From Sinomicrobium oceani (GTDB taxonomy: Bacteria; Bacteroidota; Bacteroidia; Flavobacteriales; Flavobacteriaceae), in assembly GCF_900119185.1 (NCBI RefSeq), contig NZ_FPJE01000009.1:62001-126000 (forward strand): a stretch of DNA of 64,000 nucleotides, written 5' to 3'. Shown here piece by piece: positions 16,668-25,886 of the stretch. Position 1 is the stretch's first letter, and every line of letters begins with the position of its first letter. Both the position numbers and the translations under genes were made by a program. The notes beneath the pieces are model-generated. The model searched no databases. It was not told where the DNA came from and saw only the letters and a list, made by a program, of their open reading frames with translations.

Positions 16668-16690
16668 ATAGCTTATAAAAATAAAAGTTC

Positions 16691-17677
16691 ATGTCAGACA
16701 ATATAAAAAAGATTGCTGTTTTGACTTCGGGAGGAGATTCTCCGGGGATGAATGCGGCGATTCGTTCTGTAGTCCGTACCTGTGCCTATCATAATGTGGA
16801 GTGTGTTGCGGTCTACAGGGGGTACCAGGGAATGATCGAGGGAGATTTCAAACCGATGAATGCCCGTAGTGTAAATAACATTATCAACCGTGGCGGAACG
16901 ATATTGAAATCTGCACGCTCCAATGATTTTCGAACTCCCGAAGGGCGTAAAAAAGCTTATGAACATCTGAAAGAACAGGGAATAGATGCTTTTGTGGTTA
17001 TCGGAGGTGACGGTTCTTTTACCGGGGCGATGATCTTCAGTGAAGAATTCGGATTTCCGGTGATGGGAATTCCCGGAACTATAGACAACGATATATACGG
17101 CACGAGTTTTACGCTCGGATACGATACGGCGCTCAACACGGTTGTCGAGGCCATAGATAAGATACGGGATACGGCCATTTCGCATAACCGTCTGTTTTTT
17201 GTAGAGGTTATGGGGCGCGATGCCGGGCATATTGCCTTAAATACAGGGGTAGGAGCCGGAGCCGAAGAAATCCTGATCCCCGAAGAAAATCTCGGGCTGG
17301 AACGATTACTCGAATCGCTCGAAAGAAGCCGGTTGTCCGGAAAGTCTTCGAGCATTGTCGTTGTGGCCGAAGGCGACAAGATCGGAAAAAGTGTTTTCGA
17401 ACTCAAGGAATATGTAGAGCAAAACCATCCCGATTATGATGTGAGGGTTACCGTACTCGGACATATTCAGCGCGGTGGCAGACCGACCTGTTTCGATCGT
17501 GTGCTGGCCAGCCGTATGGGGGTGAAAGCCGTAGAAAGCCTGATCGAAGGGAAATCTAACTATATGGTCGGGTTTACAGAAGATAAGATCATGCTGACCC
17601 CGCTGGAGAAAGCGGTAAAAGGCAAGTCGGAAATCGATCGTGAACTTCTTCGCGTATCGGATATCATGACGACTTAA
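16691..17677 (+). CDS. pfkA: 6-phosphofructokinase
   Basis: The 328-residue enzyme phosphorylates fructose-6-P to fructose-1,6-bisphosphate. It shows the prokaryotic PfkA pattern: GGDSPG at 14-19, IGGDGS at 104-109 (the Gly-Asp-Gly type associated with ATP use) and the catalytic PGTIDND at 128-134, with LGHIQRGGRP near the effector/active-site end. Length is normal for the ATP-dependent type. The ATG at 16691 follows a good -7 box. Fructose-6-P made by the upstream NagB fusion is its substrate, and gapA follows 77 bases downstream. Confidence 0.97.
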   Translation: MSDNIKKIAVLTSGGDSPGMNAAIRSVVRTCAYHNVECVAVYRGYQGMIEGDFKPMNARSVNNIINRGGTILKSARSNDFRTPEGRKKAYEHLKEQGIDAFVVIGGDGSFTGAMIFSEEFGFPVMGIPGTIDNDIYGTSFTLGYDTALNTVVEAIDKIRDTAISHNRLFFVEVMGRDAGHIALNTGVGAGAEEILIPEENLGLERLLESLERSRLSGKSSSIVVVAEGDKIGKSVFELKEYVEQNHPDYDVRVTVLGHIQRGGRPTCFDRVLASRMGVKAVESLIEGKSNYMVGFTEDKIMLTPLEKAVKGKSEIDRELLRVSDIMTT

Positions 17678-17733
17678 TCCCCTTGTTTTTTCGTAACTTT
17701 AAGGGATTATTCAATAAACGCAAATCAAAATAA

Positions 17734-18756
<1,023 letters not shown>

Positions 18757-18774
18757 AAGATAGTAAGCCAGGGG

Positions 18775-18825
18775 CAAACAGGCAAAGGAATCTTAAAGGA
18801 AGGAATGGTTTGTCTGTTTGTTCTT
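18775..18825 (+). terminator. Possible terminator/attenuator after gapA
   Basis: CAAACAGGCAAA (18775-18786) pairs with TTTGTCTGTTTG (18809-18820) with one G-T pair and a 22-base loop, followed by a T-rich tract. It lies between gapA and the sugar kinase and may reduce read-through. Confidence 0.5.
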
Positions 18826-18846
18826 TATTAATAAATTATTGAGCGT

Positions 18847-19707
18847 ATGATATTAATTGTTGATAGTGGAGCCACGAAATCAGATTGGATAGCATTAGAC
18901 GAAGAGGGGAATAAGTTGTTTCTGACGAAAACCCTGGGGCTTAGCCCGGAAGTACTTACCCGGGAGATTATAGACGAGCGTCTGGCTAACAATTTTGAGC
19001 TTAGCAATAATAAGGAAAAAGTAACTCAACTCTACTTTTACGGGGCAGGTTGTGGTACCGACAGGATGAAGGTCTATCTCACGAAGATCTTTAAGAATTT
19101 TTTTGTAAATGCCAAGACGTTTATCAAAGAAGATACCTATGCGGCCATACACGCCACGGCAGAACCCGGAGAGCACGCCATAGTGTGTATACTGGGTACC
19201 GGGTCCAATTGCAGTTATTACGATGGCAGCGAAGTGTTCCAGAAGGTTATTTCGCTGGGATATATTCTTATGGATGATTGCAGCGGTAATTATTTCGGGC
19301 GTCAGTTGCTTCGTGATTATTATTACCACAGGATGCCAAAAAGCCTTGCGCATAAGTTTTCCGAAGCTTATGATCTGGAAGCGGATGTTATCAAGAATAA
19401 CCTGTATAAGCAGCCCAACCCGAATACCTACCTGGCTACCTTTGCGAGGTTTGTTATTGAAAACCGGGAACACGAATACAGTCAGAAGCTTATCCGTAAA
19501 GGAATGCAGTTGTTTATAGACAATGCGATCCGTCAGTATGAGCAGGCAGAATCCGTTCCTGTGCATTTTATAGGTAGTATTGCGTATTATCTCCAGGAGG
19601 AACTCCATGAGGTGATGGCTCAGAACAATCTGAAAGTCGGCAAAATATTACGCCGCCCTATCGATAACCTGGTGGAATATCACCGGAATATCGTTTTCAA
19701 TAAATAG
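18847..19707 (+). CDS. BadF/BadG/BcrA-type ATPase, probable N-acetylglucosamine kinase
   Basis: The 286-residue protein belongs to the ASKHA sugar-kinase superfamily, BadF/BadG family. The phosphate-1 motif is at the very N-terminus (VDSGATKSDW), phosphate-2 is ILGTGSNCSYY near residue 118, and an adenosine-like IGSIAYYLQEEL lies near residue 241. Relatives include eukaryotic-type GlcNAc kinase. Its placement after nagB, pfkA and gapA supports phosphorylation of GlcNAc or glucosamine, though specificity is not proven by sequence. It is followed by a nested palindrome and then a terminator. Confidence 0.85.
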   Translation: MILIVDSGATKSDWIALDEEGNKLFLTKTLGLSPEVLTREIIDERLANNFELSNNKEKVTQLYFYGAGCGTDRMKVYLTKIFKNFFVNAKTFIKEDTYAAIHATAEPGEHAIVCILGTGSNCSYYDGSEVFQKVISLGYILMDDCSGNYFGRQLLRDYYYHRMPKSLAHKFSEAYDLEADVIKNNLYKQPNPNTYLATFARFVIENREHEYSQKLIRKGMQLFIDNAIRQYEQAESVPVHFIGSIAYYLQEELHEVMAQNNLKVGKILRRPIDNLVEYHRNIVFNK

Positions 19708-19722
19708 CAATAAAAACAACTT

Positions 19723-19834
19723 GTTGTGCATTATTCAACAAAAGATACGTGAGTGTCACTCTGAGCTTGTCGAAGAGCAACATGTCTATCCTCCGACAGG
19801 CTCAGGATGACACAGAAGCTTGATAATGCACAAC
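19723..19834. repeat. Nested palindromic repeat element (REP-like)
   Basis: Two inverted repeats are nested. The outer arms GTTGTGCATTAT (19723-19734) and ATAATGCACAAC (19823-19834) match perfectly and continue for three more pairs with one bulge. The inner arms at 19753-19775 and 19791-19813 match at 19 of 23 positions and contain the widespread CTGAGC-TTGTCGAAG / CCGACAGGCTCAG core. The unit lies just after the sugar kinase stop and before its terminator, so it is transcribed. The inner core is a known type of dispersed intergenic repeat in many bacteria; only this copy occurs in the window. Confidence 0.75.
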
Positions 19835-19862
19835 GGGTAAAAATATACAAATGTTATAGAAA

Positions 19863-19895
19863 AACAGGTTGTCCGAAAAGACAGCCTGTTTTTTT
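19863..19895 (+). terminator. Terminator after the sugar kinase gene
   Basis: AACAGGTTGTC (19863-19873) and GACAGCCTGTT (19880-19890) form an 11-bp stem (one G-T pair) with a six-base loop and a T run. Confidence 0.85.
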
Positions 19896-20068
19896 ATGTG
19901 TCGGGCCTTCATGTATATAGATGGTGATGCACCGAAGCAAAACAGGGCCACAGACGGGAGGGATAGAGTGTGCCGGGATTACGGATTAAAGCTCCTATAG
20001 GGCAAAACAAAAAAACTGTCCGGATTTTCCGGACAGCTTTTTTGTTTATGATGTCGTTTCACAGGGTA
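19896..20068. other. Remainder of the gap before ridA
   Basis: Apart from the ridA terminator at its right end, I see nothing recognisable here. Confidence 0.5.
20016..20042 (-). terminator. Terminator of the lptD-ridA operon
   Basis: CTGTCCGG (20016-20023) pairs with CCGGACAG (20029-20036) around a five-base loop; T runs flank the stem on both strands, so it can work in both directions. It sits 27 bases after the ridA stop. Confidence 0.85.
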
Positions 20069-20449
20069 CTACCTGCCTGCGATCATGGAGATCTCTACAT
20101 TGACAAATTTGGGCAGATTGGCCACTTCTACGGTTTCCCGGGCCGGCGCATTATCTTCTGCAAAATATCTTCCGTATACTTCATTGATCTTCCCGAAGTT
20201 GTTCATGTCGCTGATAAAGATCGAAGATTTTATAACGTGGTCAAAACTCATCCCTGCGGCTTTGAGAATAGCTTCGAGATTTTGCATGACCTGCGTAGTC
20301 TCTTCTTCGATAGAGTTGAGGTTGAGTTCTCCGGTGACGGGATCCAGGGCGATCTGTCCGGAAATATAAAGAGTGTCTCCGGCGAGTACAGCCTGGTTGT
20401 AAGGGCCTATGGGGGCCGGTGCTTCTTTGGTGTGGATTATTTTTTTCAT
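20069..20449 (-). CDS. ridA: RidA family enamine/imine deaminase
   Basis: The 126-residue protein removes reactive 2-aminoacrylate-type enamines produced by PLP enzymes. It has the YjgF/RidA pattern IGPYNQAVLAGDTLYISGQ near the N-terminus and the catalytic arginine region in APARETVEVANLPKFVNVEI at the C-terminus. I use the ATG at 20447-20449; the frame upstream to 20545 overlaps the end of lptD and is not family-like. The gene follows lptD by about 60 bases on the same strand, a pairing seen across Flavobacteriia. Confidence 0.93.
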   Translation of the reverse strand: MKKIIHTKEAPAPIGPYNQAVLAGDTLYISGQIALDPVTGELNLNSIEEETTQVMQNLEAILKAAGMSFDHVIKSSIFISDMNNFGKINEVYGRYFAEDNAPARETVEVANLPKFVNVEISMIAGR

Positions 20450-20508
20450 GTCGCTAAAGTTTTTATAAGTTCTGCGGGCCGACGGACCTTCCGGTAACGG
20501 GCGATGCG

Positions 20509-23292
20509 TTACAGGTTTCTGTCCGGAGCACGTCTTTTCTCCCATTTCAAGTCACTGAGCATGGAGCTTTTGATCCCGATAAAGAAATACCAGGAGTTTC
20601 GTGTACCAAATGGTGTCCAGCTAAAATTCATACGCCAGCTTTCCAGGTCGCGTTCAAAGCGTAACTGGGTGAAGGAGAATCCTTTGTTCTTAAAGTCATA
20701 GCCCGATGAAACCCCCACTTTCCATTTCGGGGATAACTCGACATTCCCGGAAAACATCAGGGAGTTGTTGCTTATTTCGTTTTGCCTGTTGGCGTTGGAA
20801 TAGGTCATGGAATACGCCAGACGTAGATCCCAGGGCAGGCTTGCCCCGTAAAATTTGGTTTCTTCTTCTTCCTCATCCTCGTCTTCGTCATCGGGGAACA
20901 TTCTGCCGTCGCTGAAATCCTGGTTGGTACCGAAAAGATCATCATCCCTTCCTCCGCTGGAGGTATTGTCTGTTTTCCGGTCTATTCCGCTTCCTTTAAA
21001 GCTTTTACTGGACAGCGTATAGCTGGTGGTGAGGTTGGCATTGGTAAGCCGGAAGAGACTTCCGCCGTTGTCTATATTGTATTTCTCTATCCGTCTTCCG
21101 CTGTTATCTATGGCGTAAGGGTCTAAGGTAGCCCCGAAATTAACGGTCATTTTATTGTCAAACAATGGTATACCACCGGTAACCCGCAGCGGGCTCCAGG
21201 GCAGGGAATCGGCAGCTATGTTGTAGCTGGTGGAGAAGTTGAGGTTGTTGAGTAGTGTTATTTTTTTAGGCTCCGTAGCGGTCGTATCCTTATCGACGAC
21301 CTTGGCTTCGAGGGTATTGCTTATCGATATTCCGATGTTGTTGGAATTACCCCTTCCGGGCGTTCCGTATACCCCGCCTTCGAACCTCGTGTAGTCTCTG
21401 ACGTCCCCTTCTTCATTGGCGATATACTGGTCGTAATACTGGTCGAAGCCCGGGGTGTAACCATAGCTGACAGAGGGGCGTATCACGTGTCGTATGGCCT
21501 GTATCTTTTTGCCTTCTTTAAAAAGGAAAGTACCATAGAGTGTTGTTCCGAGACTTGCGCTGAAATTGTACTGCCCGAAACGGTCAAAACCGTTGATAGT
21601 ATCGATGGGAGCTTCGCCGAGTTCTTCGTCGTAATCGTTTCTTTTAATGGTTTTCAGTTGCCATACCTCATCATAGTTAACGCTGGTGGATACGCTGAGG
21701 TATTTCATGATCTTAAAGTTGGTACTGACCGGTATGCTGTGCCTGAAGCCGGTTTTTGCCGTTTCGAACATCTCTTTTTTGAAGAAGAGGGAGTCGGTGG
21801 TCTGGAACCGGTTTTCTGCCCTGAGGTTGTACTGGAAGTTGATATTCTGGAAAAATCCTTTCTTGATCCCCGATTTGGGAGCAAAAGGATAGATCCTTTC
21901 CACACTGGCCTGTAATGTCGGAAGGGTCATATTGATAACTTCCGTATTGGTGTTCTGCGAGTGGGTGGCCGTTACACTCAGGTTTACTGCCGGGTATCCG
22001 GGAAACGATTTGGAATAGGAAACCGATGACGACAGGGTGTTGTTCATAAAGTTCCCTGTGTTGATCTGGTTGTACGAGTCCTTGTAATAACGGCTGCTTC
22101 CCAGGTTTACACTTGCGGAAAATCTGGAATTGGGATTGGACTTGGTGTCCTGCGAATGCGACCACTGAATGTTGTAGGTGGTTCCCCGGCTGTAATCGGG
22201 AAAGCCTTTTTGTCCCTGTACGAGGTTTTCGAAACGGAAATTGAAATTCCCTCTGAAACGGTATCGCACGGCATAGTTGGTTTCGGTACGGAATCCGTAA
22301 CTTCCGTTGGTATAGTAATCTCCGAGTACGGCAAGATCGAAATAATCACTGACGGCAAAGTAATATCCCCCGTTCTGAAGAAAATACCCCCGGTCGTTGA
22401 TCTCCCCGAACGTAGGGAAGATAAGTCCGGATTCGCTGCTCTTTTCCGACATGGGGAAATAGGCGAACGGAACCGCTATGGGAGTGGGCACGTCAGCAAT
22501 GTACATGTTGCTGAACCCGGCAATAACTTTTTTCTTGGGAACAAATTTTGCCTTTCGGACCCGGATATAATATTCCGGATCGTCCAGGTTTTTGGAGGTG
22601 GTCAGTTTTCCTTCGTAGAGGAAATATACCGAATCATTTTCTTTTTTGGTCATCTCCGCAAATACGTTCATTTCACCACCCACGGTCTGTTCCGATCTGG
22701 AATTCCAGATCAGGGCCTTCTGGGTGTCGAAATTATACCGTATGGAATCCGGTTCGACGATATTGCTTCCCTGTTTGAAATAAGGTGCCTGGGTGAGAGT
22801 TCCTGTGGAATCCTTGATCCGCCCGGCATAGACCTCTTTTTTTTCGTAGTCTATAACAATAATCCCGGCCTTCAGTTCGGTGTCCTGGTAATAGACTTCC
22901 GCTTCGTTATAAAGATAGATCTTATTTTCGCTTCGTACGGTTTTCTGATAATCTTTGGCTTTATATTTGATCTGGTCGTCGAGAAAGCCTTTTTTCTTTT
23001 TCGGGACGGTATCACGTACGATACTGTCGGTTTGCTGTATGCTGTCGGTGAGGATGTTGTTCGCAATAATAGAATCCCGGATCTGAACTTCGGGGAGTAG
23101 TTCACTCACAGGAACTTGGGTGGAATCTCTTTGTGCTGCTATATTTAAAGGCTGTTTTACCGGGGTTTCCTGGGCTAAAAGAAACAACGGGCTCAACAGT
23201 AAAATGAGCATTAAAAGTATGTAAGGGTTGTTTGCTTGCAAAGCTTTAAATCCTATTTTTGTAAAAATATAGCTTGGTATTCCTTTGGTCAT
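20509..23292 (-). CDS. lptD: LptD-like LPS assembly outer-membrane protein
   Basis: The 927-residue protein has an N-terminal signal region, a periplasmic OstA/LptA-like beta-jellyroll (about 95-260, with IKYKAKDYQKTV, YNEAEVYYQDTELKAGIIVIDY) and a C-terminal beta-barrel of alternating aromatic/polar strands. LptD inserts LPS in the outer leaflet. The Bacteroidota form differs from E. coli LptD and lacks the cysteine pattern known there. An acidic run (DDEDEDEEEEE) around residue 800 falls in the barrel and is probably an exposed loop. The ATG at 23292 is supported by a -7-like box 30 bases upstream; a TTG at 23241 is the alternative. Divergent from the amidase gene. Confidence 0.88.
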   Translation of the reverse strand: MTKGIPSYIFTKIGFKALQANNPYILLMLILLLSPLFLLAQETPVKQPLNIAAQRDSTQVPVSELLPEVQIRDSIIANNILTDSIQQTDSIVRDTVPKKKKGFLDDQIKYKAKDYQKTVRSENKIYLYNEAEVYYQDTELKAGIIVIDYEKKEVYAGRIKDSTGTLTQAPYFKQGSNIVEPDSIRYNFDTQKALIWNSRSEQTVGGEMNVFAEMTKKENDSVYFLYEGKLTTSKNLDDPEYYIRVRKAKFVPKKKVIAGFSNMYIADVPTPIAVPFAYFPMSEKSSESGLIFPTFGEINDRGYFLQNGGYYFAVSDYFDLAVLGDYYTNGSYGFRTETNYAVRYRFRGNFNFRFENLVQGQKGFPDYSRGTTYNIQWSHSQDTKSNPNSRFSASVNLGSSRYYKDSYNQINTGNFMNNTLSSSVSYSKSFPGYPAVNLSVTATHSQNTNTEVINMTLPTLQASVERIYPFAPKSGIKKGFFQNINFQYNLRAENRFQTTDSLFFKKEMFETAKTGFRHSIPVSTNFKIMKYLSVSTSVNYDEVWQLKTIKRNDYDEELGEAPIDTINGFDRFGQYNFSASLGTTLYGTFLFKEGKKIQAIRHVIRPSVSYGYTPGFDQYYDQYIANEEGDVRDYTRFEGGVYGTPGRGNSNNIGISISNTLEAKVVDKDTTATEPKKITLLNNLNFSTSYNIAADSLPWSPLRVTGGIPLFDNKMTVNFGATLDPYAIDNSGRRIEKYNIDNGGSLFRLTNANLTTSYTLSSKSFKGSGIDRKTDNTSSGGRDDDLFGTNQDFSDGRMFPDDEDEDEEEEETKFYGASLPWDLRLAYSMTYSNANRQNEISNNSLMFSGNVELSPKWKVGVSSGYDFKNKGFSFTQLRFERDLESWRMNFSWTPFGTRNSWYFFIGIKSSMLSDLKWEKRRAPDRNL

Positions 23293-23328
23293 ACAAGGCT
23301 TTGGTGTATACCCCGTATTTCACAGAGG

Positions 23329-23336
23329 CAAAGATG
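23329..23336 (-). promoter_or_regulatory. Possible -7 box of lptD
   Basis: The minus strand reads CATCTTTG, one mismatch from TAnnTTTG, with a TTG about 24 bases further upstream. It would start transcription about 30 bases before the ATG at 23292. Confidence 0.35.
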
Positions 23337-23570
23337 TAAAAAAAATACGCTAATTCCTTGCAACAAGTTTTGATTTTATATTTTTTTTGGGAGCCTGCCT
23401 GTAAATACTTCGAAGGGAATTACACCGGTTATATTTTTCGGGCGGGAAGAGGAGCAGGAAAAGGACAGTGAAATATATTCGTTGATTTTCTGTGTTTTAT
23501 CTGGTCACCGTGGTCCGAAGTGCAGGAAGTATAGGTTAACTGCGGTTTTTTTACCGTAAAACAAAAGCAG

Positions 23571-24674
23571 ATGATAAGAAAGATTTGGTTGATCCCGGTA
23601 TTGGTAGCCGGATTGGTATGGTTGAGTGCTTTCCGGGGAGGGAATGAGGAAAAAGAAGTGAAAAAAAAGGTTTTTACCGTAGTGCTCGATGCGGGCCATG
23701 GCGGCCATGATCCCGGAAAAGTGGCCAACGGTGTCAATGAAAAGGACATTGCACTCGATATTGTGCTCCGCATTGGTAAGGAACTCGAAAAATACGACGA
23801 CATCAAAGTGGTATATACCCGGAAGACCGACAAATTCGTGAACCTGTACGTCCGGGGTAAGATCGCCAATGAGGCCAATGCCGATCTTTTTGTTTCCGTA
23901 CACTGTAATGCACATCATTCCAATGCTTCGGGAAGCGAGACTTACGTACTCGGTCTGCATGCCAACCGGCAGAATTTTGAGGTGGCCAAAGCGGAAAACG
24001 AGGTGATTTACCTCGAAGAGAATCATGAAGCCAACTACGCCGGGTATGATATCAATTCCCCGGAGTCGGTTATCGGGCTCACCATTATGCAGGAAGAGTT
24101 TCTCGGGCAAAGTATACAACTGGCCAAAAAACTTCAGGACAATTTTTCGGTAAAGCTCAAAAGAAAAAACCGGGGTGTTAAGCAGGCCGGGTTTATCGTG
24201 CTGCACCAGACCTTTATGCCAAGTGTGCTTATAGAAACAGGATTTATTACCAATAAAACGGAAAAGAGCTATCTGGCTTCTACCAAAGGAAAGTCGGAAG
24301 TGGCTGCCAATATCGCCGGTGCCATTATCGAATACAAGAAAGAGCTGACCAGTAATATTGCGGTAGATGACCTGCCCCTGATCCCGGACCCCGATACCGG
24401 GGTTGTACCAGCTTCGGGAGTGGTGTTTAAAGTCCAGGTCGCTGCAGGAGCCAATAGAATAGAGCCAAAGCGTTATAATTTCAGAGGGCTGGACCCGATC
24501 TCACTGGAGCAGGCCGGAAGTGTGTACCGGTATTTCTACGGAAACACCACCAATTACGAAGAAGCCAGAAAACTCCAGAGAGAGGCCAAAGAAAAGGGAT
24601 ATAAAGAAGCCTATATCGTAGCGTACCGCAATGGCGAACGCATATCGGTAGATGAAGCACGCAAAGGCAGATAA
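23571..24674 (+). CDS. N-acetylmuramoyl-L-alanine amidase
   Basis: The 367-residue protein is an Amidase_3 (AmiC-type) zinc enzyme that cleaves the lactyl-peptide bond of peptidoglycan. A signal-anchor lies at 1-20, the catalytic domain at about 33-260 with VVLDAGHGGHDPG, a zinc histidine in SVHCNAHH and the catalytic glutamate in VLIETGFITN. A C-terminal SPOR-like segment (about 285-360, FKVQVAAGANR and KGYKEAYIVAY) would bind denuded glycans at the septum. The ATG at 23571 puts the signal at the N-terminus. It is divergent from lptD and followed by the MCE gene, an envelope cluster kept in related genomes. Confidence 0.93.
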   Translation: MIRKIWLIPVLVAGLVWLSAFRGGNEEKEVKKKVFTVVLDAGHGGHDPGKVANGVNEKDIALDIVLRIGKELEKYDDIKVVYTRKTDKFVNLYVRGKIANEANADLFVSVHCNAHHSNASGSETYVLGLHANRQNFEVAKAENEVIYLEENHEANYAGYDINSPESVIGLTIMQEEFLGQSIQLAKKLQDNFSVKLKRKNRGVKQAGFIVLHQTFMPSVLIETGFITNKTEKSYLASTKGKSEVAANIAGAIIEYKKELTSNIAVDDLPLIPDPDTGVVPASGVVFKVQVAAGANRIEPKRYNFRGLDPISLEQAGSVYRYFYGNTTNYEEARKLQREAKEKGYKEAYIVAYRNGERISVDEARKGR

Positions 24675-24840
24675 CGGCATTGTCAGTGGACAGAGAACGT
24701 TTTACGATGTATTCCTCTTGTTTTAAGGAGTCCGGACCGAAGTGTCAGAGCCCGGATAAAAGAAGTCTGTACGTGACATTTTGCGAAAAGTACGTTTTTT
24801 ATTATATGTAATCTAAAGAGCGTCTTAATAAAATTATTTC

Positions 24841-24848
24841 TAAATTTG
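24841..24848 (+). promoter_or_regulatory. -7 box of the MlaD-family gene
   Basis: TAAATTTG is a full TAnnTTTG match, 25 bases before the TTG start of the MCE gene, supporting that start. Confidence 0.5.
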
Positions 24849-24872
24849 TTCACAACGTAAAAGTGAAAACAT

Positions 24873-25844
24873 TTGAAAATATCAAGAGAATTAAAGACAG
24901 CGATCATCGTTTTAGGGGGCATATTGTTGTTCATCCTCGGATTTAGCTTTTTAAAATCCAACCCCATTTTCAAGTCATACCGTACTTATTATGCTGTGTA
25001 TGACCATGTGGGAGGGCTGGCTACAGGAACCTCGGTGAGTATCAACGGTTTCCCGGTAGGGAAGATTCTGGATATTCGTTTTGTGGATGAACGAGGGAAA
25101 TTGCTGGTGACCTTTTCCGTGGAAAACGATTTCGAATTTTCCAAAAGCAGTAAAGCCGTGCTTTTCGATACGGGGATTATCGGGGGTAAAGGTATCCAGA
25201 TCGTACCGGTATTTGACGGTAGTTCCAATTCTGTTTCCGGCGATACGCTTCCTTCATTTATAAAACCCGGTCTTACGGAACTCGTTACTCAGAAACTGAC
25301 ACCTTTACAAGCGCAGCTCGGCAGTATGCTGGAACATGCCGATTCGGTACTTTCCGGAGTAAACAAGACGCTGGATGAGGAAATGACGGGGGATTTGAAA
25401 TCAACCGTGGCCAATATCAGGGAAATAACGGAGAATTTCAAGCAAAGTTCCGTAACCCTGAATAAGATTTTACAGGACAATAAGAAAAAGCTCGATAATT
25501 CTCTGGATAATATCGAAGGATTAAGTGGTAATCTCAAGGAAGTTTCGGGTACATTGGCCGATGCCGATCTGGGCCGTACCATGGAAGAACTTCAGCAAAC
25601 CATTAATGGTTTTCACCAGGTGGTTGCCCGGTTGGAAAACGGGGAAGGTTCTGTTGGAAAGTTGCTGAAAGACGAGGAACTCTACGATAACCTTACGGGA
25701 GCCTCCTTGCAACTGGAACAGCTTTTACAGGACATGAAACTCAATCCCAAGCGGTATGTCCATTTTTCCCTTTTCGGGAAACGACCTAAGCCCTACGAGG
25801 TCCCGGATGAAGATGAAACAGAGACGGAGACCGGCGAGCAATAG
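24873..25844 (+). CDS. MlaD/MCE-family lipid-transport protein
   Basis: The 323-residue protein has an N-terminal membrane anchor (about 8-25, TAIIVLGGILLFILGF), one MCE domain (about 38-115, with YDHVGGLATGTSVSINGFPVGKI) and a long helical tail (about 135-290) that may form a periplasmic needle. MCE proteins carry lipids between membranes with an ABC transporter (MlaE/MlaF), but none is adjacent. The start is TTG at 24873; relatives begin with K-I-S-R/K-E directly after the initiator. It heads a series with Fe-S genes, spaced 42 bases from the first. Confidence 0.9.
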   Translation: MKISRELKTAIIVLGGILLFILGFSFLKSNPIFKSYRTYYAVYDHVGGLATGTSVSINGFPVGKILDIRFVDERGKLLVTFSVENDFEFSKSSKAVLFDTGIIGGKGIQIVPVFDGSSNSVSGDTLPSFIKPGLTELVTQKLTPLQAQLGSMLEHADSVLSGVNKTLDEEMTGDLKSTVANIREITENFKQSSVTLNKILQDNKKKLDNSLDNIEGLSGNLKEVSGTLADADLGRTMEELQQTINGFHQVVARLENGEGSVGKLLKDEELYDNLTGASLQLEQLLQDMKLNPKRYVHFSLFGKRPKPYEVPDEDETETETGEQ

Positions 25845-25886
25845 GCCGGCGACCGAAGTTGGTTAGCGTTTTAATTCAGATATATA

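Larger units (their letters stand above)
16309..16690. other. Intergenic region upstream of pfkA
   Basis: No convincing gene is present; a lysine-rich 78-codon frame at 16306-16542 has no recognisable features and is treated as chance. The pfkA-proximal part has a perfect palindrome TAACG-AAAA-CGTTA at 16597-16610 and a -7 box at 16660-16667, listed separately. Confidence 0.5.
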
